Source: Pseudomonas sp. K2I15 (GTDB taxonomy: Bacteria; Pseudomonadota; Gammaproteobacteria; Pseudomonadales; Pseudomonadaceae). From it: DNA of 64,000 nt. Made by a program: the position numbers and the translations under genes. How positions within the stretch are numbered: the first letter of the stretch is position 1; the number at the start of each line of letters is the position of its first letter. The stretch is taken from contig NZ_NIXO01000011.1 of the NCBI RefSeq assembly GCF_002204795.1, forward strand, positions 62,001 to 126,000. Direction: 5' to 3'. Under the pieces are notes generated by a model. The model saw only the letters and a list, made by a program, of their open reading frames with translations, was not told where the DNA came from and ran no database searches. Shown in pieces: positions 1-10,434 of the stretch.

Positions 1-204
1 CTGATCGTAAGCTGCACGCTTGTTCGGATCACACAGGCATTCGTAGGCCTCGTTGGCCTCTTTGAACAGGTCTTCGGATTCTTTGTTATCCGGATTACGG
101 TCCGGGTGGTGCTTCATCGCCAGGCGACGGTAAGCCTTTTTCAGGTCCGCCTCGCTGGAGCCGCGCTCCACACCCAACACTTCGTAATAGTCACGCTTTG
201 CCAT
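1..204 (-). CDS. dnaJ: DnaJ (Hsp40), N-terminal part only
   Basis: J-domain co-chaperone that delivers substrates to DnaK and stimulates its ATPase in the cytoplasm. Only the first 68 codons are in the window; the gene continues past the left edge. The J-domain is clear: it begins [11 protein letters not shown] and carries the diagnostic HPD tripeptide at residues 33-35 between the two charged helices. It lies downstream of dnaK on the same strand, the usual grpE-dnaK-dnaJ order, but about 316 bases separate it from dnaK. I could not find a sigma-32 promoter in that spacer, so read-through from dnaK is possible. Confidence 0.95.
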   Translation of the reverse strand, partial: MAKRDYYEVLGVERGSSEADLKKAYRRLAMKHHPDRNPDNKESEDLFKEANEAYECLCDPNKRAAYDQ

Positions 205-520
205 AAGTCTTTGCACTCTTAAGGACGTCCGGCAAAACCCTCCTGAGCCTTGCCAAACTCGTTGAGCCCCAATACAGGCCCGGACCCAACTCACGTCAAT
301 TCAACGATCCTGGTCGTTACTGCTTTCAGCCGGCAACCGGCCAAAAACGCGGTGACTGTCGTCCGGAAAGCAGGAGCATTCCCGATCACACCGCCAGCAT
401 CCGAGCGTTGTCGCATGCTGTAAAAATTCGCGTACCCCAGACACGCCAACGCGGGAGCAAGCTCCCGCGCGGCGACATCCTACCAGTCACCGCTTGTGAG
501 CGGTCAACCGGGCGACCAAG
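205..520. other. dnaK-dnaJ spacer
   Basis: A 316-base gap with no convincing gene. It holds two short perfect hairpins: ACCGCT-TGTG-AGCGGT at 489-504, just past the dnaK stop, and GCGGGAGC-AA-GCTCCCGC at 451-468, which resembles half of the REP-type elements found elsewhere in the window. Neither is followed by a T-run, so neither is a convincing intrinsic terminator. No heat-shock -10 box was seen. Confidence 0.5.
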
Positions 521-2437
<1,917 letters not shown>

Positions 2438-2516
2438 GATTTACTCTCCCGAAACTTAGATTTTGTTGCCGCAGCAGTGGTGGCTAACTGCGGCAGTGCT
2501 TAAACGCTTGACTTAT

Positions 2517-2544
2517 AGATGGGGCCGTTACGAGTTATTTCAAG
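2517..2544 (-). promoter_or_regulatory. Sigma-32 heat-shock promoter of dnaK
   Basis: Reading the minus strand, CTTGAAA is followed after 13 bases by CCCCATCT, a textbook sigma-32 -35/-10 pair. It lies 80-107 bases upstream of the dnaK start. The -35 box overlaps the grpE stop codon. Confidence 0.8.
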
Positions 2545-3100
2545 CCTGCTCATCAATCGAAGGTGCAACCGGTGCAGGAGCCTTGCTCACCACAACCATT
2601 GCCGGGCGCAGCAGACGACCATTGAGCTGATAGCCCTTCTGGAACACCTTCAACACGCTGTTTGGCTCAAGGTCAGCGTTTTCCTGCATCGCCATTGCCT
2701 GGTGATGCTCCGCATTGAACGGCTCACCGCCTTGCGGATCGATGGCTTCCAGCTGATAACGCTTCAGGGTGTCCTGGAACATTTTCAGGGTCAGTTCGAT
2801 CCCTTCGCGCATCGGGCGGATGTTTTCGTCGTCCGGGTTGGACAGCTCAAGGCCACGCTCCAGGCTGTCGATGATCGGCAACAGATCAGCGGCAAATTTT
2901 TCCAGGGCGAATTTGTGAGCTTTTTCTACATCCTGCTCGGCGCGGCGGCGGACGTTCTGCAGATCGGCGGCAACACGCAACGATTGATCCTGTGCGCCTG
3001 CCAATTGCTCTTCGAGCACTTGCACACGAGCGGCCAGGTCTTCACCTGCTGCCTGGTTGGCGTCTGGATTTTGCGTATCCTGCGTCTGTTCGTCAGCCAT
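2540..3100 (-). CDS. grpE: Nucleotide exchange factor GrpE
   Basis: Co-chaperone of 186 residues that releases ADP from DnaK. The N-terminal third is charged and predicted coiled coil (about residues 25-60). The GrpE core follows, with the family signature near [13 protein letters not shown] and a C-terminal beta domain ending [10 protein letters not shown]. It is the first gene of the chaperone cluster, 102 bases before dnaK, and has its own sigma-32-type promoter upstream. Its stop codon lies within the -35 box of the dnaK promoter. Confidence 0.97.
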   Translation of the reverse strand: MADEQTQDTQNPDANQAAGEDLAARVQVLEEQLAGAQDQSLRVAADLQNVRRRAEQDVEKAHKFALEKFAADLLPIIDSLERGLELSNPDDENIRPMREGIELTLKMFQDTLKRYQLEAIDPQGGEPFNAEHHQAMAMQENADLEPNSVLKVFQKGYQLNGRLLRPAMVVVSKAPAPVAPSIDEQA

Positions 3101-3153
3101 AGATTTCTCCTTTCAAAATCATGCGCGAACTCGACTCGCGCTTCTGTTCCGGT

Positions 3154-3181
3154 ATATGGGGCCACAATTTTCAGGTTCAAG
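3154..3181 (-). promoter_or_regulatory. Sigma-32 heat-shock promoter of grpE
   Basis: On the minus strand CTTGAAC is separated by 13 bases from CCCCATAT, matching the sigma-32 consensus with one -35 mismatch. It lies 54-81 bases upstream of the grpE start. Confidence 0.75.
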
Positions 3182-3313
3182 GGTTGAGGCGTTACCAAAA
3201 GTCTTTCACCTGACTTGGATCAATTTTCCCTCCTCATTCCGTACCGCACTAAGAATAGCTACCGATCAAGCAAATCGAGCTAAGCAGCAGGATTGTCAGC
3301 CCCAAACAAAACA

Positions 3314-3329
3314 CTGTATAAATAACCAG
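3314..3329 (+). promoter_or_regulatory. LexA (SOS) box of recN
   Basis: CTG-TATAAATAAC-CAG has the CTG-N10-CAG layout and AT-rich centre of a gammaproteobacterial LexA box. It sits 25 bases before the recN start. recN is an SOS gene in many bacteria, which supports the call. Confidence 0.75.
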
Positions 3330-3353
3330 ACCTAACGCCTGGGAGCGGCCGTC

Positions 3354-5027
3354 ATGCTGGTTCATCTGTCCGTACATAATTACGCCATCGTGGAACATCT
3401 CGATCTTGAACTGGATCGCGGGATGAGCGTAATCACAGGCGAAACCGGCGCCGGCAAGTCGATCATGCTCGACGCCCTGGGCCTGACCCTGGGCGACCGT
3501 GCCGACAGCGGCGTGGTTCGCCCGGGCGCCGACAAGGCCGACATTCTCGCCACCTTTGACCTGGCCGACATCCCCGAAGCCGAGGCCTGGCTTGCCGAGC
3601 GCGACCTTAATAATGAAGGCCCGTGCATCCTGCGCCGGGTGATCACCGCCGAAGGGCGCTCCCGCGGCTATATCAACGGCACGCCCTGCCCGCTCGGCGA
3701 CTTGAAAGCCCTGGGCGAGCTGCTAATCGATATCCACAGCCAGCATGAACACCAGTCCCTGCTAAAAACCGATACCCATCGCCGCCTCCTCGACGAATAC
3801 GCCAGCGCCACCGACCTTGCCCGCCAGGTGCAATTGGCTGCGCAACGCTGGCGCCAAACCCGCCAGGAACTGGAGCGCCTCTCCAACTCCGGCGACGAGC
3901 AGCGTGCCCGCCACCAATTGCTCAGCTATCAATTGGAAGAACTGGAAAGCCTCGGGCTCGGTGAGACCGAACTGGAGCAACTGGAACAAGAACACAAGAA
4001 CCTGACCAACGCCGAAACCCTGCTGGGCATTTGCCGGCAAGTGGTGGAGCAGTGCAGCGAAAGTGATTCCGGCAATGTGCTCAACGCCCTGACTGCCAGC
4101 CTCAACCGGCTGTCCAGCGTGAATAGCGCTTCAGGCTCGTTGAATGAAGCCACCACGCTGCTGACCAGCGCACAAATACAGGTAGAAGAAGCCGTCGGCG
4201 AGCTGAACCGCTTCCTCGATCACTTCGATGCAGACCCGGCCCGCCTGCAGGATATAGAAGAGCGTCTGGACACCATCTACACCCTGGCGCGCAAACACCG
4301 GATCCAGCCAACCGAAGTCGCGACCATGCAGCAAAAGCTGCTGGATGAAATCGAAACCCTGAATGCCAACGATGAATCCATCGAGCGGCTAGGCGAAGAA
4401 CTGGCGTCCTTTGCTCGTCATTATCAGGAGAAAGCCCGAGAGCTGAGCGACCTGCGCCACCAGGCAGCGACCGGCCTGGCCAGCGCAGTGGAGCAGGAAA
4501 TCCAACGCCTGGGCATGCCCGGCGGGCGCTTCACCATCGAACTGCACACCAACACCAGCAACGAGCTGCTGCCCAACGGCCTTGAACAGGTAGAACTGCT
4601 GGTCAGTGCAAACCCGGGCCAGCCACTCAAGGCACTGGCTAAAGTGGCATCCGGCGGCGAGCTGTCGCGGATCAGCCTGGCGATCCAGGTGATCACTGCC
4701 CAGACGTCACGCGTGCCAACACTGGTATTCGATGAAGTGGACGTCGGCATCGGCGGCCCGACAGCCGAGATCGTCGGCCAGCTGTTGCGCCGGCTGGGTG
4801 ATCGCGGCCAAGTACTGACCGTCACCCACTTGCCACAAGTGGCCGCCCAAGGGCATCAACATTTGTTCGTGCACAAGGTGCGGGGCAGCGATGCCACCCA
4901 TACCGCCGTGTCCAAGCTGAACAAGACCGAACGGGTAGAAGAAGTGGCGCGGATGCTTGGCGGCATCGACCTGACCAAGGAGTCCTTGGCGCACGCGAAA
5001 AAAATGGTGGTAACCGTGAAGGTCTGA
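3354..5027 (+). CDS. recN: DNA repair protein RecN
   Basis: SMC-like ATPase for double-strand break repair, 557 residues (normal size). The N-terminal ATPase half has Walker A GETGAGKS at residues 29-36. Two long helical arms (about 160-380) follow. The C-terminal half carries the ABC signature around ASGGELSRISLAIQ and the Walker B region VFDEVDVGIGG. The start is the ATG preceded by GGGAG nine bases upstream. The gene is divergent from grpE, with a LexA box in the shared spacer. Confidence 0.97.
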   Translation: MLVHLSVHNYAIVEHLDLELDRGMSVITGETGAGKSIMLDALGLTLGDRADSGVVRPGADKADILATFDLADIPEAEAWLAERDLNNEGPCILRRVITAEGRSRGYINGTPCPLGDLKALGELLIDIHSQHEHQSLLKTDTHRRLLDEYASATDLARQVQLAAQRWRQTRQELERLSNSGDEQRARHQLLSYQLEELESLGLGETELEQLEQEHKNLTNAETLLGICRQVVEQCSESDSGNVLNALTASLNRLSSVNSASGSLNEATTLLTSAQIQVEEAVGELNRFLDHFDADPARLQDIEERLDTIYTLARKHRIQPTEVATMQQKLLDEIETLNANDESIERLGEELASFARHYQEKARELSDLRHQAATGLASAVEQEIQRLGMPGGRFTIELHTNTSNELLPNGLEQVELLVSANPGQPLKALAKVASGGELSRISLAIQVITAQTSRVPTLVFDEVDVGIGGPTAEIVGQLLRRLGDRGQVLTVTHLPQVAAQGHQHLFVHKVRGSDATHTAVSKLNKTERVEEVARMLGGIDLTKESLAHAKKMVVTVKV

Positions 5028-5065
5028 GGCACGGCTTACCGAGCATTTTCTTTCTATAGAAAGCA

Positions 5066-5091
5066 CGAAGGCGACCCTAGGGTCGCCTTCG
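5066..5091. terminator. Hairpin between convergent recN and fur
   Basis: Perfect 11-bp stem CGAAGGCGACC with a CTAG loop, located between the recN and fur stop codons. T-runs on either side are weak, so it may stop transcription inefficiently from both directions. Confidence 0.6.
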
Positions 5092-5123
5092 ATCGTTTCG
5101 CAGAGCGAGTCTGCGTAGCTTTC

Positions 5124-5528
5124 TTACTTTTTCTTACGTATGTACAGAACCAAATTGTGATCCACCAATTCGACTCCGTGCTCGTCGGCGATTGCCTTCT
5201 GGAGCTTCTCGATTTCCGGGCTGACGAACTCGACCACTTCGCCAGTTTCCACATCGACCATGTGGTCGTGGTGGCCGCTGTCAGCCAGTTCGAATACTGC
5301 ATGACCGCCGTCGAAATTATGACGAACCACCAGTCCTGCTGCTTCAAACTGGGTCAGTACACGGTAAACCGTGGCCAGGCCAACGTCCTCGTTAGACTCC
5401 ATCAGTGCCTTGTATACATCCTCGGCACTCATGTGGCGCTGCTCAGCAGAATCGAGCATTTGTAGAATCTTGACTCGTGGCAGAGTCACTTTAAGACCGG
5501 CTTTGCGTAGTTCGCTATTTTCAACCAT
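5124..5528 (-). CDS. fur: Ferric uptake regulator Fur
   Basis: Iron-responsive repressor of 134 residues. The start was set at MVENSELRKAGL, the conserved N-terminus; the open frame extends 32 codons further upstream but that extension resembles no Fur. The winged helix occupies about residues 1-80. The metal-binding stretch GHHDHMVDVE has His86, His87 and His89. The CxxC pairs of some enterobacterial Fur proteins are absent; the tail is LVLYIRKKK. It is divergent from bamE, an arrangement known in Pseudomonas (fur-omlA). Confidence 0.97.
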   Translation of the reverse strand: MVENSELRKAGLKVTLPRVKILQMLDSAEQRHMSAEDVYKALMESNEDVGLATVYRVLTQFEAAGLVVRHNFDGGHAVFELADSGHHDHMVDVETGEVVEFVSPEIEKLQKAIADEHGVELVDHNLVLYIRKKK

Positions 5529-5626
5529 GGTTAGCTTTCTCGCGGATGCTGCTTCGCAGCTTCTCTTAATACGGGTATGATCGGCGTTTACGTTGTCCCA
5601 GCCAAGATAGTGGAAGTCGCCCACCG

Positions 5627-6139
5627 ATGCAAAACACCAAGCTCTTGCTAACCAGTTTCACCTTTGTGGGACTGCTCGCACTCGCCGGTTGTTCATTCCC
5701 CGGGGTTTACAAAATCGACATCCAGCAGGGCAATGTCGTCACGCAGGACATGATAGACCAGTTACGCCCGGGAATGACCCGACGGCAAGTACGGTTTATC
5801 ATGGGCAATCCCCTGCTGACCGACACATTCCATGCCGATCGCTGGGATTATCTCTATAGCATCCAACCTGGTGGCGGTGAACGCCAGCAGGAGCGGGTCA
5901 GTGTCATCTTCAATGGCAATGACCAGCTCGCCAGCCTGTCGGGGGACTTCAAACCGGGCGTAAGCCGCGATGAAGCCTTGCTGGGCAAGGACAACGGCAC
6001 CGCCGCGCCTGCGCCTGCGCAGAACGAGGAAAAGCCCAAGTCCGAGGTACCGGCCAAGCCAGGCTCTTTGCTGGACCAAATCCAGAAAGGCGTCGACGGC
6101 GTACAAACCGTTCCGGTGCCAAGCCCAGAACCTTTGTAA
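5627..6139 (+). CDS. bamE: Outer-membrane assembly lipoprotein BamE (OmlA)
   Basis: Small lipoprotein of the BAM beta-barrel assembly complex, 170 residues. The signal peptide ends in lipobox LALAGC with Cys22 as lipid anchor. The SmpA/OmlA domain follows (about 30-115), including [30 protein letters not shown]. The C-terminal 50 residues are Pro/Ala/Lys-rich and probably disordered, which makes it longer than the E. coli protein. It is divergent from fur and followed by a strong terminator. Confidence 0.95.
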   Translation: MQNTKLLLTSFTFVGLLALAGCSFPGVYKIDIQQGNVVTQDMIDQLRPGMTRRQVRFIMGNPLLTDTFHADRWDYLYSIQPGGGERQQERVSVIFNGNDQLASLSGDFKPGVSRDEALLGKDNGTAAPAPAQNEEKPKSEVPAKPGSLLDQIQKGVDGVQTVPVPSPEPL

Positions 6140-6147
6140 CGTTCGAT

Positions 6148-6173
6148 AAAAAGCCCGGCATGCCGGGCTTTTT
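6148..6173. terminator. Bidirectional intrinsic terminator (bamE / rnfH)
   Basis: AAGCCCGGCA-TGCCGGGCTT palindrome at 6151-6170, flanked by A-run and T-run so that both strands carry a U-tract. It lies between the convergent bamE and rnfH genes. Confidence 0.85.
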
Positions 6174-6193
6174 GTTGCCTGCCGCTTCGCAAG

Positions 6194-6508
6194 CTATGAA
6201 TTCTGCTGTTTTGCCTTGGCAGCCTTGGCCGCACGCAAGCGACGTATCTCCATCGGGTCTGCCAGCAATGGCCGATAGATCTCGATTCGGTCTCCGGCCT
6301 GAACAATACGAACATCTGCGTCCGCCACCACCTTGCCGAAGATCCCCAACGGGCAACTCTCCAGATTCAGTTCCGGAAATTGCGCGGCCATTCCCGAGCC
6401 CAACACCGCAGTCCTGAGACTTGAGCCCGACGCTACTGCCAGGCTCATCAACACCTGGCGATCCACCGCGGCGTACACCACCTCGATCTCAACCAATGGC
6501 TCAGCCAT
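6194..6508 (-). CDS. rnfH: RnfH family ubiquitin-like protein
   Basis: 104-residue protein of the RnfH (UPF0125) family, a beta-grasp fold whose biochemical role is not settled. The start was placed at MAEPLVEIEVVYA, overlapping the ratA stop codon by 8 bases; the longer open frame upstream is ratA in another frame. Conserved family features are the N-terminal beta strand, LNLESCPLGIFGK and the stretch GDRIEIYRPLLADP. The tail is Lys/Ala-rich. It pairs with ratA in a two-gene operon common in gammaproteobacteria. Confidence 0.92.
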   Translation of the reverse strand: MAEPLVEIEVVYAAVDRQVLMSLAVASGSSLRTAVLGSGMAAQFPELNLESCPLGIFGKVVADADVRIVQAGDRIEIYRPLLADPMEIRRLRAAKAAKAKQQNS

Positions 6509-6935
6509 GTATTTGCTTGGCGCGCTGGCAGAACGCGTCCACCAGGGTATTGGCCGCCTGATTGAACAGCGGGCCCAAGGTAGCGCGCACGATCGGGCCG
6601 GCATAGTCGAACGACAGGTCAAGGCTGATCTTGCAGGCCTTCTCGTTCAACGCCTTGAACACCCACACACCATGCAACTGAGTGAATGGGCCTTCTTCGA
6701 GATTCATCTCGATGGACTGCCCGGGCACCAGCGTGTTGCGAGTGACAAAGTGCTGGCTCAAGCCGCCCTTCGCTACCCCCACGCTGGCGACCATATGCCC
6801 GTCACTGCTCTCCAACACCTCGGCAGTCGAGCACCAAGGCAGGAACTCCGGGTAACGCGCCACGTCGTTGACCAGGTCATAGAGCGCCTGTGCCGGGTAA
6901 GGCAGCAGGGCCGAACGTTGAATATGCGTCGTCAT
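6501..6935 (-). CDS. ratA: RatA/PasT-type START-like protein
   Basis: 144-residue protein of the polyketide cyclase/START superfamily (COQ10-like). In E. coli the homologue was described as RatA/PasT, linked to ribosome association and stress survival, while the domain itself suggests lipid or quinone binding. The start was set at MTTHIQRSALLPYPAQ, where family similarity begins. The core includes YPEFLPWCSTAEVLE and LSFDYAGPIVRATLGPLFNQ. The gene overlaps rnfH, so the two are probably co-translated. Confidence 0.9.
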   Translation of the reverse strand: MTTHIQRSALLPYPAQALYDLVNDVARYPEFLPWCSTAEVLESSDGHMVASVGVAKGGLSQHFVTRNTLVPGQSIEMNLEEGPFTQLHGVWVFKALNEKACKISLDLSFDYAGPIVRATLGPLFNQAANTLVDAFCQRAKQIHG

Positions 6936-7102
6936 GTGAGCGTTAGTTCCACAGCTGAGCGGCAAACATCGCGAAAGGACAACAGGATTCGCGAAAGAAA
7001 AAATCAAAAACCAGGCTGCATTGTCCGGGATTCATCCAACACGCTCAAGCACGCAGGTTGACCGTAGCCGACGCGCTCGCAACTCCCTATAATGCCGCCC
7101 CT

Positions 7103-7585
7103 ATGGCTAAACAAAAGAAACACCCAACAGGGACCATCGCGCAAAATAAAAAGGCGCGACACGATTACTTCATCGAACATCGTTTCGAGGCTGGTCTGGT
7201 CCTGGCCGGCTGGGAAGTAAAAAGTCTGCGTGCCAGCAAGCTGCAACTGGTCGACAGTTACGTGCTGCTCAAAGACGGTGAGGCCTGGCTGCTTGGCAGT
7301 CATATCACGCCGCTGATGACCGCCAGCACCCACGTGATCGCCGACCCGGTGCGCACGCGCAAGCTGTTGCTCAATGCCCGCGAACTGGAAAAACTCCAAG
7401 CCGCCGTGCAGCAAAAGGGCTACGCCTGCATCTGCCTGTCGTGGTACTGGAGCAAGCACCTGGTCAAGTGCGAGATCGCACTGGGCAAGGGCAAGAAGGA
7501 ATACGACAAGCGTGACACCGAGCGCGAGCGCGATTCCAACCGCGAATTGCAGCGTGCCGTGCGCAACAAGGGCAAGGAAGACTGA
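7103..7585 (+). CDS. smpB: tmRNA-binding protein SmpB
   Basis: Partner of tmRNA in ribosome rescue, 160 residues. The start was chosen at [22 protein letters not shown], the canonical N-terminus; a frame-open GTG/ATG extension of 15 codons is not conserved. The OB-fold core includes [14 protein letters not shown]. The basic C-terminal tail ([28 protein letters not shown]) is the part that enters the mRNA channel in trans-translation. Its RNA partner ssrA lies 6.2 kb downstream. Confidence 0.97.
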   Translation: MAKQKKHPTGTIAQNKKARHDYFIEHRFEAGLVLAGWEVKSLRASKLQLVDSYVLLKDGEAWLLGSHITPLMTASTHVIADPVRTRKLLLNARELEKLQAAVQQKGYACICLSWYWSKHLVKCEIALGKGKKEYDKRDTERERDSNRELQRAVRNKGKED

Positions 7586-7601
7586 TTTTCTTGTGACTTG
7601 A

Positions 7602-7633
7602 TGTGGCCGAGGGAGCCCGCTCCCTCAGCCACA
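7602..7633. repeat. REP-like hairpin between smpB and lldR
   Basis: Near-perfect hairpin of TGTGGC and GAGGGAGC arms paired with GCTCCCTC and GCCACA, with a 2-base loop and one opposed mismatch. The sequence matches the GAGGGAGCTTGC class of REP elements seen at 53.0 and 58.0 kb. It lies between convergent genes and may serve as a terminator. Confidence 0.55.
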
Positions 7634-7640
7634 ACAATCG

Positions 7641-8408
7641 CTACATCCCCTTGCGCCGCTCCGCCCTGGCCATGCGCTGAACCTCCTGACGCACCTCCTC
7701 CAGCACTTCCTGCACATACAGCAGGTGACGTGTTGAAACTTCCCGCGCCTGCTCGGCACGCCCCTCGATAATCGCCAGGTATAGATCACGGTGCTGATTG
7801 ATCAGCATGTCCCGGGTCTCGGTACGCTGCTGATACATCCCGCCAATATTGGTCACCACGTTGCGCTTGAGCAGGTCGAACAGGCCGCGAATGGTGTGCA
7901 GCAATACCGCGTTATGGCTTGCCTCGGCGATGGCCAGGTGAAACCTGGCATCCGCAGCGCCCTCTTCCGCCCGGCTCACTTCATCTGGCCGCGTATAGCA
8001 ATCCTGCAACTCCTCGAAAGCGGCGGTCAGCCGCTCGCGGTCTACCTCAGTGGCGCGCAAGGCTGCGTAATACGCACACGAGGCTTCCAGGGTCTGACGA
8101 AACTCCAGCAGATCACGCTGAGCCTCGGGGTTATTTTCCAGCAGATGCAGCAGCGGATCGCTGAAGGTTGAACCCAGCGACTCCACCACATAATTGCCAC
8201 CACCCTGACGGCTGACCAGCAAACCTTTGGCCGCCAACTTCTGGATCGCCTCACGCAACGACGGACGCGACACCCCGAACTGCTCGGCCAGTGCGCGCTC
8301 GGCCGGCAAACGCTCGCCCGACTTCAGCGTGCCCTCAAGGATCATGCCCTCAAGCTGCTCGACGATATCGTCAGACAAACGGCGCTGACGCACCTGATCA
8401 AACGCCAT
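7641..8408 (-). CDS. lldR: GntR/FadR-family regulator, LldR-like
   Basis: 255-residue GntR regulator of the FadR subfamily. The N-terminal winged helix (about 10-75) includes ERLPAERALAEQFGVSRPSLREAI, and an all-helical FCD effector domain follows. It is divergent from the lactate permease and D-lactate dehydrogenase genes, and a perfect FadR-type palindrome lies between. This context points to LldR, which represses lactate use until lactate binds. PdhR and GlcC are close relatives, so the effector is inferred from context. A GGAGA ribosome-binding site supports the start. Confidence 0.85.
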   Translation of the reverse strand: MAFDQVRQRRLSDDIVEQLEGMILEGTLKSGERLPAERALAEQFGVSRPSLREAIQKLAAKGLLVSRQGGGNYVVESLGSTFSDPLLHLLENNPEAQRDLLEFRQTLEASCAYYAALRATEVDRERLTAAFEELQDCYTRPDEVSRAEEGAADARFHLAIAEASHNAVLLHTIRGLFDLLKRNVVTNIGGMYQQRTETRDMLINQHRDLYLAIIEGRAEQAREVSTRHLLYVQEVLEEVRQEVQRMARAERRKGM

Positions 8409-8600
8409 AACTCACTCTCCATCATCCCGACCACTCGCCGGGGCCCCTATTCTGGCCTATCGACGCGCATCCGGCACCTATCAGAACGCCCTCGTTCTAG
8501 CCGATCAGCACCCACTCACGCCGACCTACGACCAAAGATTCACAAGCGGCAAATTGACACATCCCCCTGAAGGCTTTTAACCTAGCCAACGGCGATTGTA

Positions 8601-8617
8601 AATTGGTAATACCAATT
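8601..8617 (+). promoter_or_regulatory. LldR/FadR-type operator upstream of lldP
   Basis: Perfect palindrome AATTGGT-AAT-ACCAATT, matching the TNGT-N3-ACNA core of FadR-subfamily operators. It lies 53 bases upstream of lldP in the spacer shared with the divergent regulator. Confidence 0.8.
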
Positions 8618-8669
8618 ATCCAAATCGTCCAAGCAGTGCCTGACCAACAACAATTAGGGGCCACCCCAT

Positions 8670-10364
8670 ATGCAAACCTGGCAACAGCTCTACAGCCCGC
8701 TCGGCAGCCTCGGCCTGTCCGCACTGGCCGCCGTTATTCCCATCGTATTTTTCTTCCTGGCCCTGGCCGTGTTCCGCCTCAAGGGCCACGTTGCTGGCAG
8801 CATCACCTTGGCACTGTCGATCCTGGTGGCGATTTTTGCCTTCCAGATGCCGGTCGACATGGCGCTCGCCGCCGCCGGTTATGGCTTTGCCTACGGCCTG
8901 TGGCCCATCGCCTGGATCATCGTTGCCGCCGTATTCCTCTACAAACTGACGGTCAAGAGCGGCCAGTTCGAAATTATCCGCAGCTCCGTGCTGTCGATTA
9001 CCGACGACCAGCGCCTGCAAGTGCTGCTGATCGGCTTCTGCTTCGGTGCCTTCCTGGAAGGTGCCGCCGGTTTCGGCGCACCCGTGGCGATTACTGCCGC
9101 ACTGCTGGTAGGCCTGGGCTTCAACCCGCTATACGCCGCAGGCCTGTGCCTGATTGCCAACACCGCACCCGTAGCATTCGGTGCATTGGGGATTCCAATC
9201 ATCGTGGCCGGCCAGGTTACCGGCATCGACGCATTCAAGATCGGCGCCATGGCTGGCCGCCAGTTGCCGCTGCTCTCGCTGTTCGTGCCGTTCTGGCTGG
9301 TGTTCATGATGGACGGCCTGCGGGGCGTCAAAGAAACCTGGCCAGCCGCACTGGTCGCGGGCCTGAGCTTTGCCGTCACGCAGTTCTTCACCTCGAACTT
9401 CATCGGCCCGGAACTGCCGGATATCACCTCGGCCCTGGTCAGCCTGATCTCCCTGACCCTCTTCCTCAAAGTCTGGCAGCCCAAACGCAGTGCCGGCGCG
9501 CAAGTCGCGGGCGCAACCTCCAGCACAACCGTCACCGCAAGCGTTGGTGGTTTTGGCCTGCCTCGCAACACCTTGGCTTCGCCTTACAGCCTGGGGCAAA
9601 TTTTCAAGGCCTGGTCGCCGTTCCTGATCTTGACCGTGCTGGTCACCATCTGGACCCTCAAACCCTTCAAGGCGATGTTCGCCGCGGGTGGCGCGATGTA
9701 CAGCTCAGTGTTCAACTTTGCGATCCCGCACTTGGACCAACTGGTGATTAAGGTTGCACCAATCGTTGCCAACCCAACGGCTATCCCTGCGGTGTTCAAG
9801 CTTGATCCGATTTCCGCAACCGGCACGGCGATTTTCTTCTCCGCCCTGGTATCCATGCTGGTGCTGAAGATCAATTTCAAAACTGGTCTGACCACATTGA
9901 AAGAAACCTTCTATGAACTGCGCTGGCCGATTCTGTCGATCGGCATGGTGCTGGCCTTTGCCTTCGTCACCAACTACTCCGGCATGTCATCGACCATGGC
10001 CTTGGTGCTGGCGGCTACCGGCGCGGCGTTCCCGTTTTTCTCGCCATTTCTCGGCTGGCTCGGGGTATTCCTGACGGGCTCCGATACGTCATCCAACGCG
10101 CTGTTCAGCTCACTGCAAGCCACTACCGCACACCAGATCGGCGTCAACGACATCTTGTTGGTGGCCGCGAACACTAGCGGCGGCGTGACCGGCAAGATGA
10201 TATCGCCGCAGTCGATCGCCGTGGCGTGCGCAGCGACAGGCCTGGTGGGCAAGGAATCCGACCTGTTCCGCTTCACCCTCAAGCACAGCCTGTTCTTCGC
10301 GACGATTGTCGGGTTGATCACCCTGGCCCAGGCCTACTGGTTTACCGGCATGCTGGTGCACTGA
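8670..10364 (+). CDS. lldP: L-lactate permease (LctP family)
   Basis: Inner-membrane lactate/proton symporter, 564 residues with about 13-14 hydrophobic segments. LctP family features include the [26 protein letters not shown] stretch around residues 130-155 and [15 protein letters not shown] near residue 470. The start is the ATG nine bases after AGGGG. It is first in an operon with the D-lactate dehydrogenase gene 70 bases downstream, behind an LldR-type operator. An lldD gene (L-lactate dehydrogenase) is often found in between in Pseudomonas but is absent here. Confidence 0.95.
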   Translation: MQTWQQLYSPLGSLGLSALAAVIPIVFFFLALAVFRLKGHVAGSITLALSILVAIFAFQMPVDMALAAAGYGFAYGLWPIAWIIVAAVFLYKLTVKSGQFEIIRSSVLSITDDQRLQVLLIGFCFGAFLEGAAGFGAPVAITAALLVGLGFNPLYAAGLCLIANTAPVAFGALGIPIIVAGQVTGIDAFKIGAMAGRQLPLLSLFVPFWLVFMMDGLRGVKETWPAALVAGLSFAVTQFFTSNFIGPELPDITSALVSLISLTLFLKVWQPKRSAGAQVAGATSSTTVTASVGGFGLPRNTLASPYSLGQIFKAWSPFLILTVLVTIWTLKPFKAMFAAGGAMYSSVFNFAIPHLDQLVIKVAPIVANPTAIPAVFKLDPISATGTAIFFSALVSMLVLKINFKTGLTTLKETFYELRWPILSIGMVLAFAFVTNYSGMSSTMALVLAATGAAFPFFSPFLGWLGVFLTGSDTSSNALFSSLQATTAHQIGVNDILLVAANTSGGVTGKMISPQSIAVACAATGLVGKESDLFRFTLKHSLFFATIVGLITLAQAYWFTGMLVH

Positions 10365-10390
10365 GACCTGCGTGTAATAGGGTAAGAACC

Positions 10391-10415
10391 GACGCCGGGC
10401 AGCGATTCCGGCGTC
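10391..10415 (+). other. Intercistronic hairpin lldP-dld
   Basis: GACGCCGG arm, 9-base loop, CCGGCGTC arm in the 70-base lldP-dld gap, with no T-run. It could stabilise the upstream message or reduce read-through. Confidence 0.4.
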
Positions 10416-10434
10416 AGCTATTTCTGGAGGACCG

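Noticed and set aside
451..468. Hairpin after dnaK as intrinsic terminator
   Set aside because: No T-run follows on the minus strand; better viewed as a half REP element.
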